DNA of 64,000 bases from Limonium bicolor. Its lineage: Eukaryota > Streptophyta > Magnoliopsida > Caryophyllales > Plumbaginaceae. Position 1 is the first letter of the stretch. Each line of letters starts with the position of its first letter. The stretch covers positions 276,357,039 through 276,421,038 of the forward strand of contig CM041776.1 in assembly GCA_023374045.1 (NCBI GenBank), read 5' to 3'. Below are positions 9,251 to 21,077 of this stretch, one piece after another. A program made the translations under genes and the position numbers. The notes below the pieces were generated by a model. The model did not search any database. It was not told the origin of the DNA and worked only from the letters and a program-made list of their open reading frames with translations.

Positions 9251-12200
9251 TGTAACACCCCTATAATAATAAAACAACAGCGGAAAATAAACTAAGGTGC
9301 TACAGACCATCGGCTCCAAACACCCGGTACCAACCTCACCAATTACAACCTTTACAATTAACTAAGTTACGGTCTGAACTTCGAGAAAACTTAACAAAAC
9401 ATAACAATAAAACACATTCGCTCTCCACAAAACCTAGTCCCATCCCAAACGCTCATTCTCTTCGTGGCCACCTGTAAAACAATTCGTACCTGCAAGATGA
9501 AACCAAGCAGCCCACCCCAAAAGGGGCGGGTCAGTTCCCTGGAATGGAACTGGTACTATTCTCTAAAACAAAACTTTAATATAACTTGAGAATAAACAAT
9601 AACTTGAAAACAGCGCTTAAACAAAATAGCGAAACAAACACAAACCCTTTTAAAACACCAAGTCAAACATAACATTTCAAAGGAGACAAATAACAGAAGA
9701 GTAAAGTTAGTAAATATCACCACCCACCAGAATTAGTGAACAATCATTACTTATGTTAGATCCATTTCCAAGTTGGAGTAGAAAGACCCATTAGTCACGA
9801 GGACTAGGAATGAATGAGAGAAAACCAAAACCAGCAACTCAAGAATGGAATGAAACCAACTGGGAGAGATGGCCCCCACCGCCAAGAACGTCCATTAAGG
9901 ACAGGGATATACAGCCCCTTACTGTTAACTACGTCCTCTCAGGACAAGGGATATACAGCCCTTTACTGTTTACCACGTCCACTAAGGACAGGGGATATAC
10001 AGCCCCTTACTGTTCATCACGTCCACTAAGGACAGGGGATATACAGCCCCTTACTGTTAAATATCAATGCCCCTATGGGCGAGGGATATACAGCCCCCTA
10101 CTAGTTCACATTAAAGACGCGCGCACGTCGAAAGAAAGATTTCCAAGATTGACCTTTTCCAAAAATCCCGCTAGATCACCAACTACCCAGAGCAATACCA
10201 AAACACTCAGTCCTACAGAGTGCAGAAGCGTAAACCCTAAGCAGCCAATGTCTAACGGGCAACCAAGTAGAAGAAACCAATACCCAAGTGAGTTCCACAT
10301 CCAAGGCTCAGTTAGTCACACAAGCTGAGTTAGTCACACAACCATTTTTTTTCCTTAGAAAATCCTCTTAAAGTCAGTTAGCGTTTTCCAAAACATTCCA
10401 CAAAGTCAACCATTAAAAATATCGGAGTACGAGAAATCGTACAACACATTCCATAAAGTCCAAAACACATCAAGCTGAGTACGAGAAATCGTACCTGGAT
10501 AACACTGTAGCAGCTCTAGACAACTTGCGTAAATAATCAACAGTACTCTGAAGAATATTAAAGGTAATCTATCATCAATAACTCATACCCTAAGTTAAAC
10601 TTAAATAGATTCCTCACTCTCATTTCTAAACCTCGATCATCTTGTAAGCCCTTCGCTTAATTGTTAAGTATAGCCTTTGACTTGTTTTAGAATGTTGTAT
10701 AGCCCAAGGTTGTAAGACCAAGGAATGTATTTTATCAACACTAGTTAATTGTTCCACCCTTATCCACTTTACCCATACTTAACCATAATTCTCACATTAA
10801 AGACCTTTATAACATAAGTGCATTATACCTTATTCAATCAATCTTAGAATTTCAATAACAATTCTTAAGCTCAATGCTTTTATTCTTACTTTAGGACATA
10901 CATCGTGTTATGACCAATGATGGGTTTATCTTAGAATACTACACTATTATTTCACAATTTATTGACTATGTATCTTTATCAATATCTACTAGATAATCCA
11001 TTATAACTAAGTCTTCCCCCTTAACTTAATTAAGATCTACATCCCGTATACTGGAATTATAGTGTCGTAGATGCATTTCATTACAACTTCATTGATCTTA
11101 GAATTTAGAGAGAACTACTAGACTCAATTACTTTATCTTTACTTTAGAATGACTTAATATTATAACCATTTAATTATCTTGTCTTAAGATGTTCAACTAC
11201 TCTTCATCCTGAGACAACTATATTTTAATTAACTCAAACCCTTCCAACTCTTTTACTTAGTATCCACAAAGTATATTATTCGCTTAATTATTACCTATAT
11301 AATAAGGTGTTTTAAGATAACCCTTTTTATGTATCCTTACTCACATTTTAATTTCCCAAGTATTTAATTTTTACACACATTCTCTCCATAGAGTATGTAT
11401 AATCCTTTTGTACTAAATTGTAATAAACCTACGTCTTAAATATTTTATATTACTTACAAGACCAAGGTTCCAAAGGAATAACTTAATAAATTATTTTCCT
11501 TTATTGTATCTTAGGATAAACATTATATCTCGACATAAGGTAAAGTCTATCTAAGAACTAAATTCTGATTCATAAGTGAAATTGTTAATTATGTAATAAG
11601 ACAACCCATTCTGAAAATCCCCATACCCTATATTCAAATGACACACTAATATTCCAGTGTTAAAAAGGTAAATCAATATAATCTCTTACGTAACCCAGTT
11701 TCATCTAATCAAAGGTTTAAAGATTTTAAGTATCAAATTTCTATTTATAAACCTTCTTATAAATTCTAACTACTAAATACATTACTTAATTATAAACTCA
11801 CACCCTGAACATTGGTATTAAATGTATTTTATATGGCTTATCAAATTCTAAGAACGTAAGGATTATTATTAAGATTAATTCCCCAATCATAGTTTAATTT
11901 AGTTTTATGTCACAATCCTTTTAATGATTTTATCACAAGATATTAAGTTATTACTCAATACTATAAATACTAAGAAATGATTAAATCTAGACTTATTTAT
12001 CCTCTTCACATTTAGATGTAAAAGTAACTCATTACTTTATTATTGTTTATATAATAAGAACATTTAAATGTAAAAGTATTTCCTTCATTTTATTACCAAT
12101 TAAATAATAAGATCTATTTGTGTAACACTCTATGTAAACTAATTACAAATATTCCTAAATTTCAACTTATTAATTTCTTAACCCGATTATAGATTTACAT

Positions 12201-14805
12201 TGTGGACATTGACTAAATATACACATGTATTTTAATACTGTTTATACTTAGAAATTCAAGGGTAACTAAAAACTCAATTCTTAACCATAAATTAATACCA
12301 CCTCATATAGTATTCTATTATTAGTATTATGTAGAGGTTTTATTTTAAACTCATTAATTCCTGCATTTATATTTTCTATAAGGTATTTTATTTCTTTTAT
12401 TTATTTATTTAGTATATATATATCCTTCCTATTATATTCCTCACAAGGAATGTTATTTCCTTTATCTATTTTTATTGTATTTATATATATATATATATAC
12501 ATATACCTACATATATTAAGATTTATCCAGAACACTCTATTGTATCTAATTATATCTAACATCTTTTAGACACATCCAAAACTGATTTACGGTTTATAAA
12601 ATAAAGTATTTCCCTTAGTTTTAGTTAAACATATTAGCTTCCATATTACATATAGTACTAAAATGTAGTTTAGTTAAATTCCTTGATTTAATATAAGTTT
12701 CTATTTATTTCTCTCATATAAATATACATATAAATATATGTAACAATTTTTACTTCACTTAAAGCTAATACCCAAAATATTTATAAACATACTGTATTAA
12801 ATGTTAATTAGTCTTATTATATTTTCCCCAACCTATAAAGTTCATTAATCAACTATACTTTAATTTTTGATTACATTAAAAACTATATATTATAAGTTAT
12901 TCTTATGAAAAACTCACAAACACAATTTTTAAAACCTTTTCCCGTTGCCCAAAAATTCCTAAATTTAATATACAGTAACTATCACATTTTAGACATATTA
13001 TAAAATTTTTATTTCATAAAAATATCTTTTTAATTTAGCCAAATAATTCCAGAAAACCCGTAACTTGTAAAAATCATAACTTATGTTTAAAAACTCCAAA
13101 ACCATAATTTTACATCAAATAAACTACATAAAATAAGGAATCTATGTTAAAATTTCAAGTCAAAATACATTCGGGAAGGCACTTAAATTAATTAAACAAG
13201 TTAGGGTTTATTCTGGAAACAATATAAAACTTATATTTTAAAATCGTATGTTTTAATCGTGGCCGTCCATCTCTATTAACTGAGATCGACGGCCTAGTTG
13301 CGCGAGTTCTCAGAGACTCGAATCGAACTCGAGTACTAATTCCATATCTCTCGATCTACAGAACGAAATTCACGATTCTTGTTTCTATGGATTCTAAATC
13401 GAATTCCGGTTCTAATGGTACCGATTTCCCCAATTATCATGCAATATCATCGAGTTTGGATTCAATTCGCAAGTTAGGGTTTATATGAATTTCTGGGTTC
13501 GATGCGCATCAAATCCGCCAAATTCCCTCAATATGTAGTAATTGATTCAATTAAACACGGGTTAGGTCGAAAACACTACCAACAACATTATCGGAGCAAT
13601 TGATCGGAAACTCACCGGAATTGCCCGAATCGAAGCGATTCGAAATCGTTTTTCTGGAAAAACTTGAACTTTCGACCAGTTCGGGAAGCACACTTCGAGG
13701 ATCTATAAGTTATTGCACAGATCGAGTTAGGTTTTGTTTTTGGGCTCATTAGAAAGATGAACTTAGATCTACACATGGATAACTAGAAATAATCCTAACT
13801 CGCATTATACCGAAAGAAAATCGACCCGAAAGTTACGAGTTACCTCTCTGTTTCCGGTATGATTTTATGTGCTGAAAGATTCGGAACTTTGAGCGACTAT
13901 AACTTCCAAACGGTTATGATTCAGGCTTGGGCACAAACATAAAAATTGTAGACGGTTTAGAGATCTACACAACGAGCTAAAGAAATCAAAATTTGGTTGA
14001 GAAACGAAGGATTTATGGCTAGACGAATTTACCTGAATTCGAAGGAAATTGTAAATCTGGGTTACGACTGTGAAAGGTGCCGACTTGAGAACGATTTTCC
14101 CGTTGATGTAGAAGGATTTAGGGCTTGTATGAGTTACGGTTGTAAAGAGGGAATTAAGGAGAAGAGAGTGGCGAAGACGGCATAAAAAATTGAGTAATGA
14201 AGAAGATATAGCCGTCACAAGTTAGGTCAAGATCGGTTGTTTGCTGGCGAAAAACAAGGAGGTAAAATCAGCTAAGTGTTGGGACACGAGAGGCTGACAC
14301 GTGGCACTTTATGAAATTTTGGCTCTAAACTTCAAACTAACATAACTTTGGCTAGGATGATCCGTTTTTGACGTTCTTTTTATCGATCTTCATGGTTTTC
14401 CATAACCTATTTATTGGTATAGGTTTCATGGCCTGGTTTGACCATTCTCAAAAAGTCAACTCTAGCAAGGCTTAATAAGCTTTAAGGTTTCTAGAATTTT
14501 ATTTTGACTTTCATATTTCAGAACAATGTTCCAACACTTCCCAAAATCTTATAATATATATGGAGTGTTTAATAATTTTCCCAAGATTTATTGACTTATA
14601 AATCTTATTATTAAATTCATAATACCATATAATAATGTATAATAATTAGGGTTAAATAGAAGAAAACCCCTAAATAAATTTCACAACCCCATATAATAAT
14701 TTACTATTCATAATTCCATATAATAATTTAATACTTAATAATATTATTAAAGGTTTAATAAAAGAAATCCCCTAAATTAATTTAAATTAATTTAGGGGTA
14801 TTTCA
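9251..14805. mobile_element. Complete 5.56-kb non-coding TG...CA element (element A)
   Basis: The unit begins TGTAACACCCC and ends GGGGTATTTCA, imperfect inverted ends of the TG...CA kind. It is flanked by a perfect 5-bp duplication GAAAC at 9246-9250 and 14806-14810, the mark of retroviral-type integration. I find no gag, protease, reverse transcriptase or integrase in its 5555 bp. It is therefore either a very long solo LTR or a LARD-like non-autonomous element; with no internal second LTR visible, a solo LTR seems more likely. A second complete member is at 49108-53597 in the opposite orientation and a broken one ends near 43638. Inside are a 44-bp minisatellite (9895-10110), a long AT-rich middle and a GC-richer block at 13250-14300. 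Confidence 0.82.
9895..10110. repeat. 44-bp minisatellite inside element A
   Basis: Five copies of a unit built on gggatatacagccccttactg and cacgtccactaaggaca start at 9906, 9950, 9994, 10038 and 10085 (measured at gatatacag), so spacing is 44, 44, 44 and 47 bp. Each unit has GGGG and CCCC eight bases apart. Two overlapping open frames with repeated Tyr-Ser-Pro-Leu patterns come only from this repeat. Confidence 0.9.
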
Positions 14806-14810
14806 GAAAC

Positions 14811-15412
14811 GAAGGTAAATATATCCGAAGCAGTACCGAGAATGCAAAATAAAATTTTGAGTTCATGATTTCTTCCCTTTGAATATAATGGTCTAAACTA
14901 AGGAGTTATCAAGATACACACTATAAATTAACTTCATTTTTAATATTTCAGATATATAAAATCTTCATATATGCAACTATAGAGTCGTATTTAAAAATTT
15001 AATTCTTGGACAAACTTGAGGCGTATCAAACAGCGCATATGTGCCTTTTAGATTAAAATCAACTGATATTTTTCATAAAAGGGAATAATAGATAAGATAA
15101 ACATAGATTGTGCTTGATTAGCATCCAACTAACTAGAACGACAATAGAAAATAGAGAAAGTAAGACGGACATAACCTCTACAAGCTGCCACAATCCCCAT
15201 CTCCCCAAAAACCATCCACAGACTCCCATAAACATCCATCCACCACCCACAACACAACCTAGAAAAACCACCAGATGCCGCCAAGCCTTTCATGCACTGA
15301 CGAGCCCTGTCAAGGGGCTGCGTATCAAGAAGACCAAACACTAGATTAAGCAAAAGTTTAGTCATCATCGAGACCACTCTAAAACCATCCCAAATCCTGA
15401 CCATTAACAAGC
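14811..15412. other. Intergenic DNA right of element A
   Basis: The region continues the sequence interrupted by element A. Overlapping open frames on both strands at 15059-15443 have biased composition and no family match, so no gene is called. Confidence 0.35.
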
Positions 15413-15722
15413 GCATCACAAAACTAACAACGCCACTCAACATCCACTAACTAGACACACACCTATTATGCAGCAGATCAAAAGAACTAAGATTGACTAG
15501 GGGACTAAACATAGAAATTAAATAGACGTCAAGCCAATAGTAAGTGAAACAGGACACATGGTAAAAAAACAGACGCATCACAAAACTAACAACGTTGTCT
15601 AACACCCACTAACAAAACACAGACCTATTATGTAATAGATCAAAAGAACTAAGATTGACTAGGGGACTAAACATAAAAATTAAACAGACGCTAAGCCGAT
15701 AGTAAGTGAAACAGAACACAAC
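15413..15722. repeat. Tandem duplication, 162-bp unit
   Basis: Two diverged copies start with gcatcacaaaactaacaacg at 15413 and 15575. Both run through atcaaaagaactaagattg and taagtgaaacag. The first copy is 162 bp; the second is slightly shorter. The duplication lies just beyond the LINE ORF1 relic and carries no recognisable gene. Confidence 0.8.
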
Positions 15723-15829
15723 ACCAAAAATTCTATAATACATGGGTAGTGTCCGAACCCAAGCACCTAGAAATTCGAACAACACCCTCCACGCTGGTCC
15801 TGAGAACCTAGCACTTTCTTATCCTTCCC

Positions 15830-16640
15830 CTAGTCAAGTTCTTTCACTTGGCTTACCAAAGCGGAACTAACAAAAAACTTGTCCTTCCCCTTTCTCATCG
15901 CCTCCAGCAATTGAAGATCCCAATACTCCGCGTGTGAAGCTTCTAAGAGGACTTCATTGAACTTCCTTTTGTGGGGACAAATCAAAAAGTCTGGGTGAAC
16001 CCTAGCCGGTGTGCATGATCGATTGGCCCAAATAGAGAAACAAGAGGGAGCTGATGTCAAAGATTTATTATGTTCCACTTTATGAGGTAAACTCCATAGA
16101 TATGCTTGTTGATTCTCTTGCACGTGTCTCCTCATTGGGTAGATCTCAATTGACAAATACATGCCATATGGAGCTCCAACCTCATCCGTCGGTCAAACCA
16201 ATGAACATGCAACAGTGGTGTGAGTGAAAAGGTCACAAATGGAGCAGATCAGCGGCATATTATCATATATAATGGTGAAGGTGCAATATTGCCCATCAAC
16301 CAGCATTGGGAGTGCATACAAGACTAGGACTTGAATATTTATTACGACCTTGTGGTGCAGAAATTTGAAACCTGAAAGCTTCTCCATCTGCCACTCTTGG
16401 CCGAGCTTCTACACAACTCTTCTAACAAACTCCAGGGTATGGTGGCGGGGAACATAATAAACTCAAACCCATAAAGGAAGCCAAGTAAGCTCCTGTTGAG
16501 AGATAGCCTTAGTTGGATTAAGAGTGTGGAGCGCAAGGAGGTTGTTGTTCTTTTCCATAGGGTTCTTATTTGAATAGCTTACAAGGCCTCCAAATTTTCA
16601 AACTCGTACAGAAAGAGGTTCGGTCCAACATTTGTGAACC
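15830..16640 (-). pseudogene. LINE ORF1 relic (DUF4283-like)
   Basis: Minus-strand frames hold, in order, NVGPNLFLYEFENLEAL, then PLWVWVYYVP-like and TLEFVRRVV-like pieces, then IIYDNMPLICSICDLFTHTT. This is the usual order of the DUF4283 RNA-binding region followed by the CCHC-like segment (v.Ye.lP.fC..C...GH....C) of plant LINE ORF1. Stops and frame shifts separate the pieces. There is no endonuclease or reverse transcriptase beyond it, so it is a fragment of a dead element. Confidence 0.55.
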
Positions 16641-18155
16641 TAAAGCCCCCAAAGTCCATCCCGCAGCCTTGAAGTATTTGTGTCAAGAAGGTAGCACAAA
16701 TTTAAATTACCGAGAAAAGCAGAGTTATACCATTAACTACTATTGTGCCATGGCGAAAAGGAGTGAGAAGAGGTATAATTTTAAAGTGGGTGTAACACAA
16801 GAGACATAAGTAGTTTGGAGGTCCAGGGCCGGCCTAATATAGGAGGAAGTGGGTGAAGGGCCGAGAAGGAGAAAACGCAGAGTCGCCACACTGCAGTCTC
16901 TGCGTCTTGCATACCACATGGAATTAGAGATATAGCGGTTATAAGTGGAACCGAATTTTGCACCCACTGTGTATCCATCCAGAAGATCTTGCCCATCTGT
17001 GCAAGGTAAGAGTAATCATTGCTATTATAGTCATCATTACAACTTACGTGCGGTGGCGCATAATGGAAGCCGAGAAGCTAGGGTAAGTCTGCCACCACTG
17101 AAAAATAGGAGGTCACCTTAAGTACAAAAAAAAATCAAAATAAAGTACAATAAGAGGATATTCAAAAGGGGCAAAAGATTCAATGATCTTTATTGTCTTA
17201 CATGCGCAATTTTTTGCCGGAAAGGAGGCCACGGCTAGTTTTTCAGTGATCGTCCCAAGAATTGTAGCTATGCAGGTATATGATTATCCATTCCCGTGAT
17301 ACATAATCATATTAATGATTAGGTTTCATTACCACATAATTGAAATTTTTCAGTAATTTGATTGTTTTAAACCCACTTAATGACAATAATTGACTCAGGC
17401 CAAACAACACTTGCTAAATATGTTGTGAGTGAAATGAGAACATTATGACAGAAATATATAATATGATACTTTCCTTTCTTTCTAATACTTTATGTTAGCT
17501 GATTTATTTAAATGTAGATACGAAAAAAGGTTTTGTGGATTTAACTTTATTTATATTATTAAAAAAATAGTCTTATTCTATTATTGGATATCCCGCTACT
17601 GTAGGATGAAAAGACTGATGGACTTTGTGAGATGGGCTGTTATTAGTCAATGTTTTGTACTATATTTGGACCAAGAGATATAAACAAGTCATGACTAACC
17701 AAACAAAAGACCTTGACCTCATAGCAGCAGATATTAAGGGCACCACAAAAGTGATCATTTGGTAGAAGACGTGAGCCTCCAAAAGGGATTTAAACTGGCT
17801 TGGTGAAGTTCTGAGCTCTTACTCGTACCGTTCTTCGCCTTTTTGTCTAGGATTTTTGTATCTTTCCCCCTTTTTTAAAGTAAATTCTTGTGAACCCCAT
17901 TAAGATTTTGGGATAATACCGGTAATCTTGTGTTTATTATAATTATTGATAACCATCTTGAGGTTACAGTATCTCTAACTACGAGCCGCTGAACTATAGC
18001 TTCGTTAATAGTAACCCCTTGATGATCAGAGAGCTTATTCACTCAATAATGCTAGACTAGACAAAAAACACTGCTTAATTAGCATCGTCTAAGTCTCTCC
18101 CATCCCACAACTATTTTCCTAAAAAAACATCAACCCTAACCCATGAATGGTCTAT
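16641..18155. other. Intergenic DNA, nothing recognised
   Basis: No gene or element border could be supported. Overlapping opposite-strand frames at 16570-16996 are mutual shadows near the LINE relic. The remainder is AT-rich. Confidence 0.35.
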
Positions 18156-19145
18156 TGTTGGAGAAATATGTGACTACTTCTACAACTTAGGCAGTGTACC
18201 TATCGTTTTGCGGGACAGTGGAATTGTGGGGTTGTCGAACTCTTGGGGACCTTGCTGTAGTTTAACTGATAGTGTAAATTAACTGAGAATTCTAATTAGA
18301 CTATTGAATAGAAACTTATCACTTTTTTAGGGAAATTGTGGTTTAACACTTAACGTAAACAAAACAGTAAAAAGAACAATTAATCAAAATAGAATAATAT
18401 TAGCGGTTATAAAACTCTTTTGTTTTTAAGGAAGCACCCTGGGTTGTTCTGCTCACCTATTTCATTCAATTATATTACTATAAACTTTCACCACTTTAGC
18501 AATAAACTCAGGAATTTTAATTAGTTCATTGACCGGTCCTTGTACAATAAACCCTGATTAACTTAATTAACAAGCTGCAATCCTTGCCCAAGTTATTATA
18601 AATTAATCGTTTTATTAACAATTCTTATTGGAGACAGATTAACCTATAGGCGAGACACGCTTCTAGTCGTTAACTCGTTTTGACTTCTTTTGTCTAGAAC
18701 CTTGTCTTAGCACCGCATTTTAACAAGAGAACTACAAATATCACTTTAATAATTGGCCTGAAGATTAAAGCGCATTAAGGACGAGAATCAAAATATTGCT
18801 TAAACAGATTATAGTAGAAAGTCTACGTAACACGATTTTATAAAATAGGCTTGCTTCCCAACCCGGGAGGCTAAGGTTATTACTCACACATAATTATAAA
18901 AACAAACATCGTAAGTACAATAGACATTAAAACAGAGTAAAGCTAAGGAAAGGAGGAACTCTCTGCACTCACACGGGCTTATTTGGTGGTGGGAAATGAT
19001 GGAAATGAAGTGGCGATGTGGATGTATGGAGGAAAATGGAATTTTCGTGGAGGAAGTATGATTTGGAGGTGAACGTGAGTGATTCGGAGAGTTGAGTTGT
19101 GGTGAGCGAACGTACGTATTTTTCTTCTGATGAAGTAGCAGTGGG

Positions 19146-19153
19146 TTTATATA
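19146..19153 (-). promoter_or_regulatory. TATA box within LTR D1
   Basis: The minus strand reads CTATATAAACCC. It is centred about 760 bp from the start of the minus-strand LTR and 200 bp downstream of the palindromic array, the usual place for a U3 promoter. Confidence 0.5.
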
Positions 19154-19355
19154 GAAGAAAGGAAGAGGAAGAAGACAGGGCTGGAACACGCGTGAGGAAT
19201 TTAAGGAGTGCTGGCGCCTGATATTGCTGATGGGGTAGATAGATGTGTTTGCAGGCGCCGCAAGAAAAATGGGGAAGACGGTCGGCGCGTCAATTTCCAG
19301 GATCTAGGTTGCATTTAGACGCGTCCGTGCATAAATGGGCGGATGTCTCTATCTC

Positions 19356-19630
19356 TTGTCCGGCCTTATTTGGGCGGACGTCTCTAAGCAGCCCCGCAGT
19401 GTTGTCCGGCCTTACTTCCCCGGACAGGCCACAGACAGGCCTTTCTTGTTCGGCCATTTATCCATGGACAGGACACATCTCTCTATTCTTGTCCGGCCTT
19501 TTCTCCCCGGACAGGCCACGGACTCATCTCATTCTTGTCCGGCCTTTTCTCCCTGGACAGGCCACAGACTCATCTCAATCTTGTCCGGCCTTTTATTCCC
19601 GGACAGGCCACGGACTCAATTTCGACGCGT
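19356..19630. repeat. 46-bp minisatellite with TGTCCGG/CCGGACA hairpins
   Basis: Six copies start (ttgtccggcc) at 19356, 19402, 19446, 19489, 19535 and 19581, with spacing 46, 44, 43, 46 and 46 bp. The best units contain TGTCCGG and, ten bases on, CCGGACA: a 7-bp perfect inverted repeat able to form a hairpin. The array is much richer in G+C and CpG than the LTR around it. Open frames across it are repeat artefacts. Confidence 0.92.
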
Positions 19631-19910
19631 CCGAATGAGTGTCCGGACCAGCCTGGTTCGGATGAAAATTAGTTGCTTCTAAAATATTCGTTTCAGCTCC
19701 GATTTAAGATCCGTTTGCGCCTATGCGTTCGTCTCTTCGTCTACTTTGCTCCTAGCTTGGTTTTCCTCATGTTTAACCAATAAATCTGTAAGTCCATATC
19801 AAGAAATAAATCTTAGGAAAAACATACGATAAGTGAGTAATATTATCCTGAAAGTAAGTAAGTACAAGGTAAATTAAACCCTTAAGTGTCTATGTATTTC
19901 TCACTTATCA

Positions 19911-21077
19911 AACTCCCCCATACTTATCTTTTGCTTGTCCTCAAGCAAATCTTTTTGACATAATGTTTAAACAAGTTAAACAGACAATAATCAAGTAAGG
20001 AGAGCACAGAAGAGGTAATTGCCAATCTTTTCAGATTTTAAAAGGGTACTAATAACATTAAGTTTCTTAAATATATTTCTCCGTTTCTGAGAATAACCCT
20101 GAAGTCCTACAAAAGAAAGAGAAGCAGTACCATGAGAATTCTGCTTTTAACCCTGAGCCAATCTTCCATTTTCTTTCACATTTCCTAGAACGACAAGGGG
20201 CATGAAGTAAAATCTTATTCCATTATATCTTTCAATGCCACATACTCATGATCCATAATAAAGAAGTTTTTATCATTTTGGTGCAGAATGCAAAGATACT
20301 TCAATTTTGAAGTTCATTTTTTTTTACCTCAGACTTTTCTCTCCACCCTTGTAGCGGTTTTGGGTCTACTATCCCAGATACCGCGTACCTTAGGTAGCCG
20401 GGTGATGAAGCACCCCTAAGAACTTAATAACCGAGTGGACGAGGCCTGTTTAGGATCAGAATATGCATGTCTGGATCAGAGGAGTACCTTGCCTTGTTCT
20501 TTTTCCACCGTTTCATTCCATTTCAAATCCAGGCTCAAAGTCAAAACAAAATTCAAATGATAATTTCCTCAGAATTTTTCTTTTGCATTGAGTAAGGAGC
20601 AGAGTAATAATTTTTTTCTTTTTTTGTACCCTTTAAACCTGTTAATACCGACATTACTCCCTCTATGTCTCCTTCTTTGATTATTAATCACTTAACAAAT
20701 TTAAACACAGTGTCGAAAAAGAGGAACTTAAGAGCAAACTTATAATTATTATATCTCCCCCACACTTGAACCAAAGCAATGCCCTCATTGCATTGAAAGA
20801 ATTTAAATAACAGGGCATGCAAACTACGTGGGTAATGATCACAAAGCATGGCAATAGGAAATATTGAAAATTTAAAGAGCAGGGTATGGATAGTGTACTC
20901 CCCAAAGTTTTGCAGAATATGTTGTGTAGTTCCCCCACAGTTGAGTTCAGCTGTAGGAAATTGCAAGACGTTAGCCATCCTCAAAGTATGAGAGAAATCT
21001 TTCTGAATTGTCAAGGGTTTTGTGAAATTTGCTTAGCTTCTCATTCGACTATTTTGTTGTATCTGTATTGCATTTAG
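19911..21077 (-). mobile_element. 3' internal region of the D1 Ty3 element
   Basis: Immediately right of the LTR come the polypurine tract (aactccccca on the plus strand) and the phrase tcttttgcttgtcctcaag, which on the minus strand is the conserved purine-rich stretch before the 3' LTR in TAT/Athila-type elements. A second such motif, ctcccccacacttgaacc, is at 20755. No polymerase or integrase coding was found, and the body stops near 21077 where the CACTA sequence begins, so the element is truncated. Confidence 0.55.

Larger units (their letters stand above)
18156..19910 (-). mobile_element. Reverse-oriented 3' LTR of a Ty3-type element (D1)
   Basis: The 1755-bp unit starts TGTTGGAGAAATATG and ends CACTTATCA. 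The same beginning recurs at 41508 and 63692, and the same kind of end at 43377. On the minus strand the LTR begins TGATAAGTGAGAAATA and directly follows a polypurine tract (TGGGGGAGTT, 19911-19920), so this is the 3' LTR of a minus-strand element whose body lies to the right. It contains a minus-strand TATA box (TATATAAA, 19146-19153) and, upstream of that, a 46-bp palindromic minisatellite. The 5' LTR is missing from the window. Confidence 0.75.

Noticed and set aside
9810..10328. Two overlapping plus-strand open frames with repeated Tyr-Ser-Pro-Leu-Leu and Asp-Ile-Gln-Pro-Leu patterns
   Set aside because: They are direct products of the 44-bp minisatellite inside a non-coding element, and the repeat is open in more than one frame.
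19243..19682. Overlapping 131- and 115-codon frames
   Set aside because: Artefacts of the 46-bp palindromic array in an LTR.
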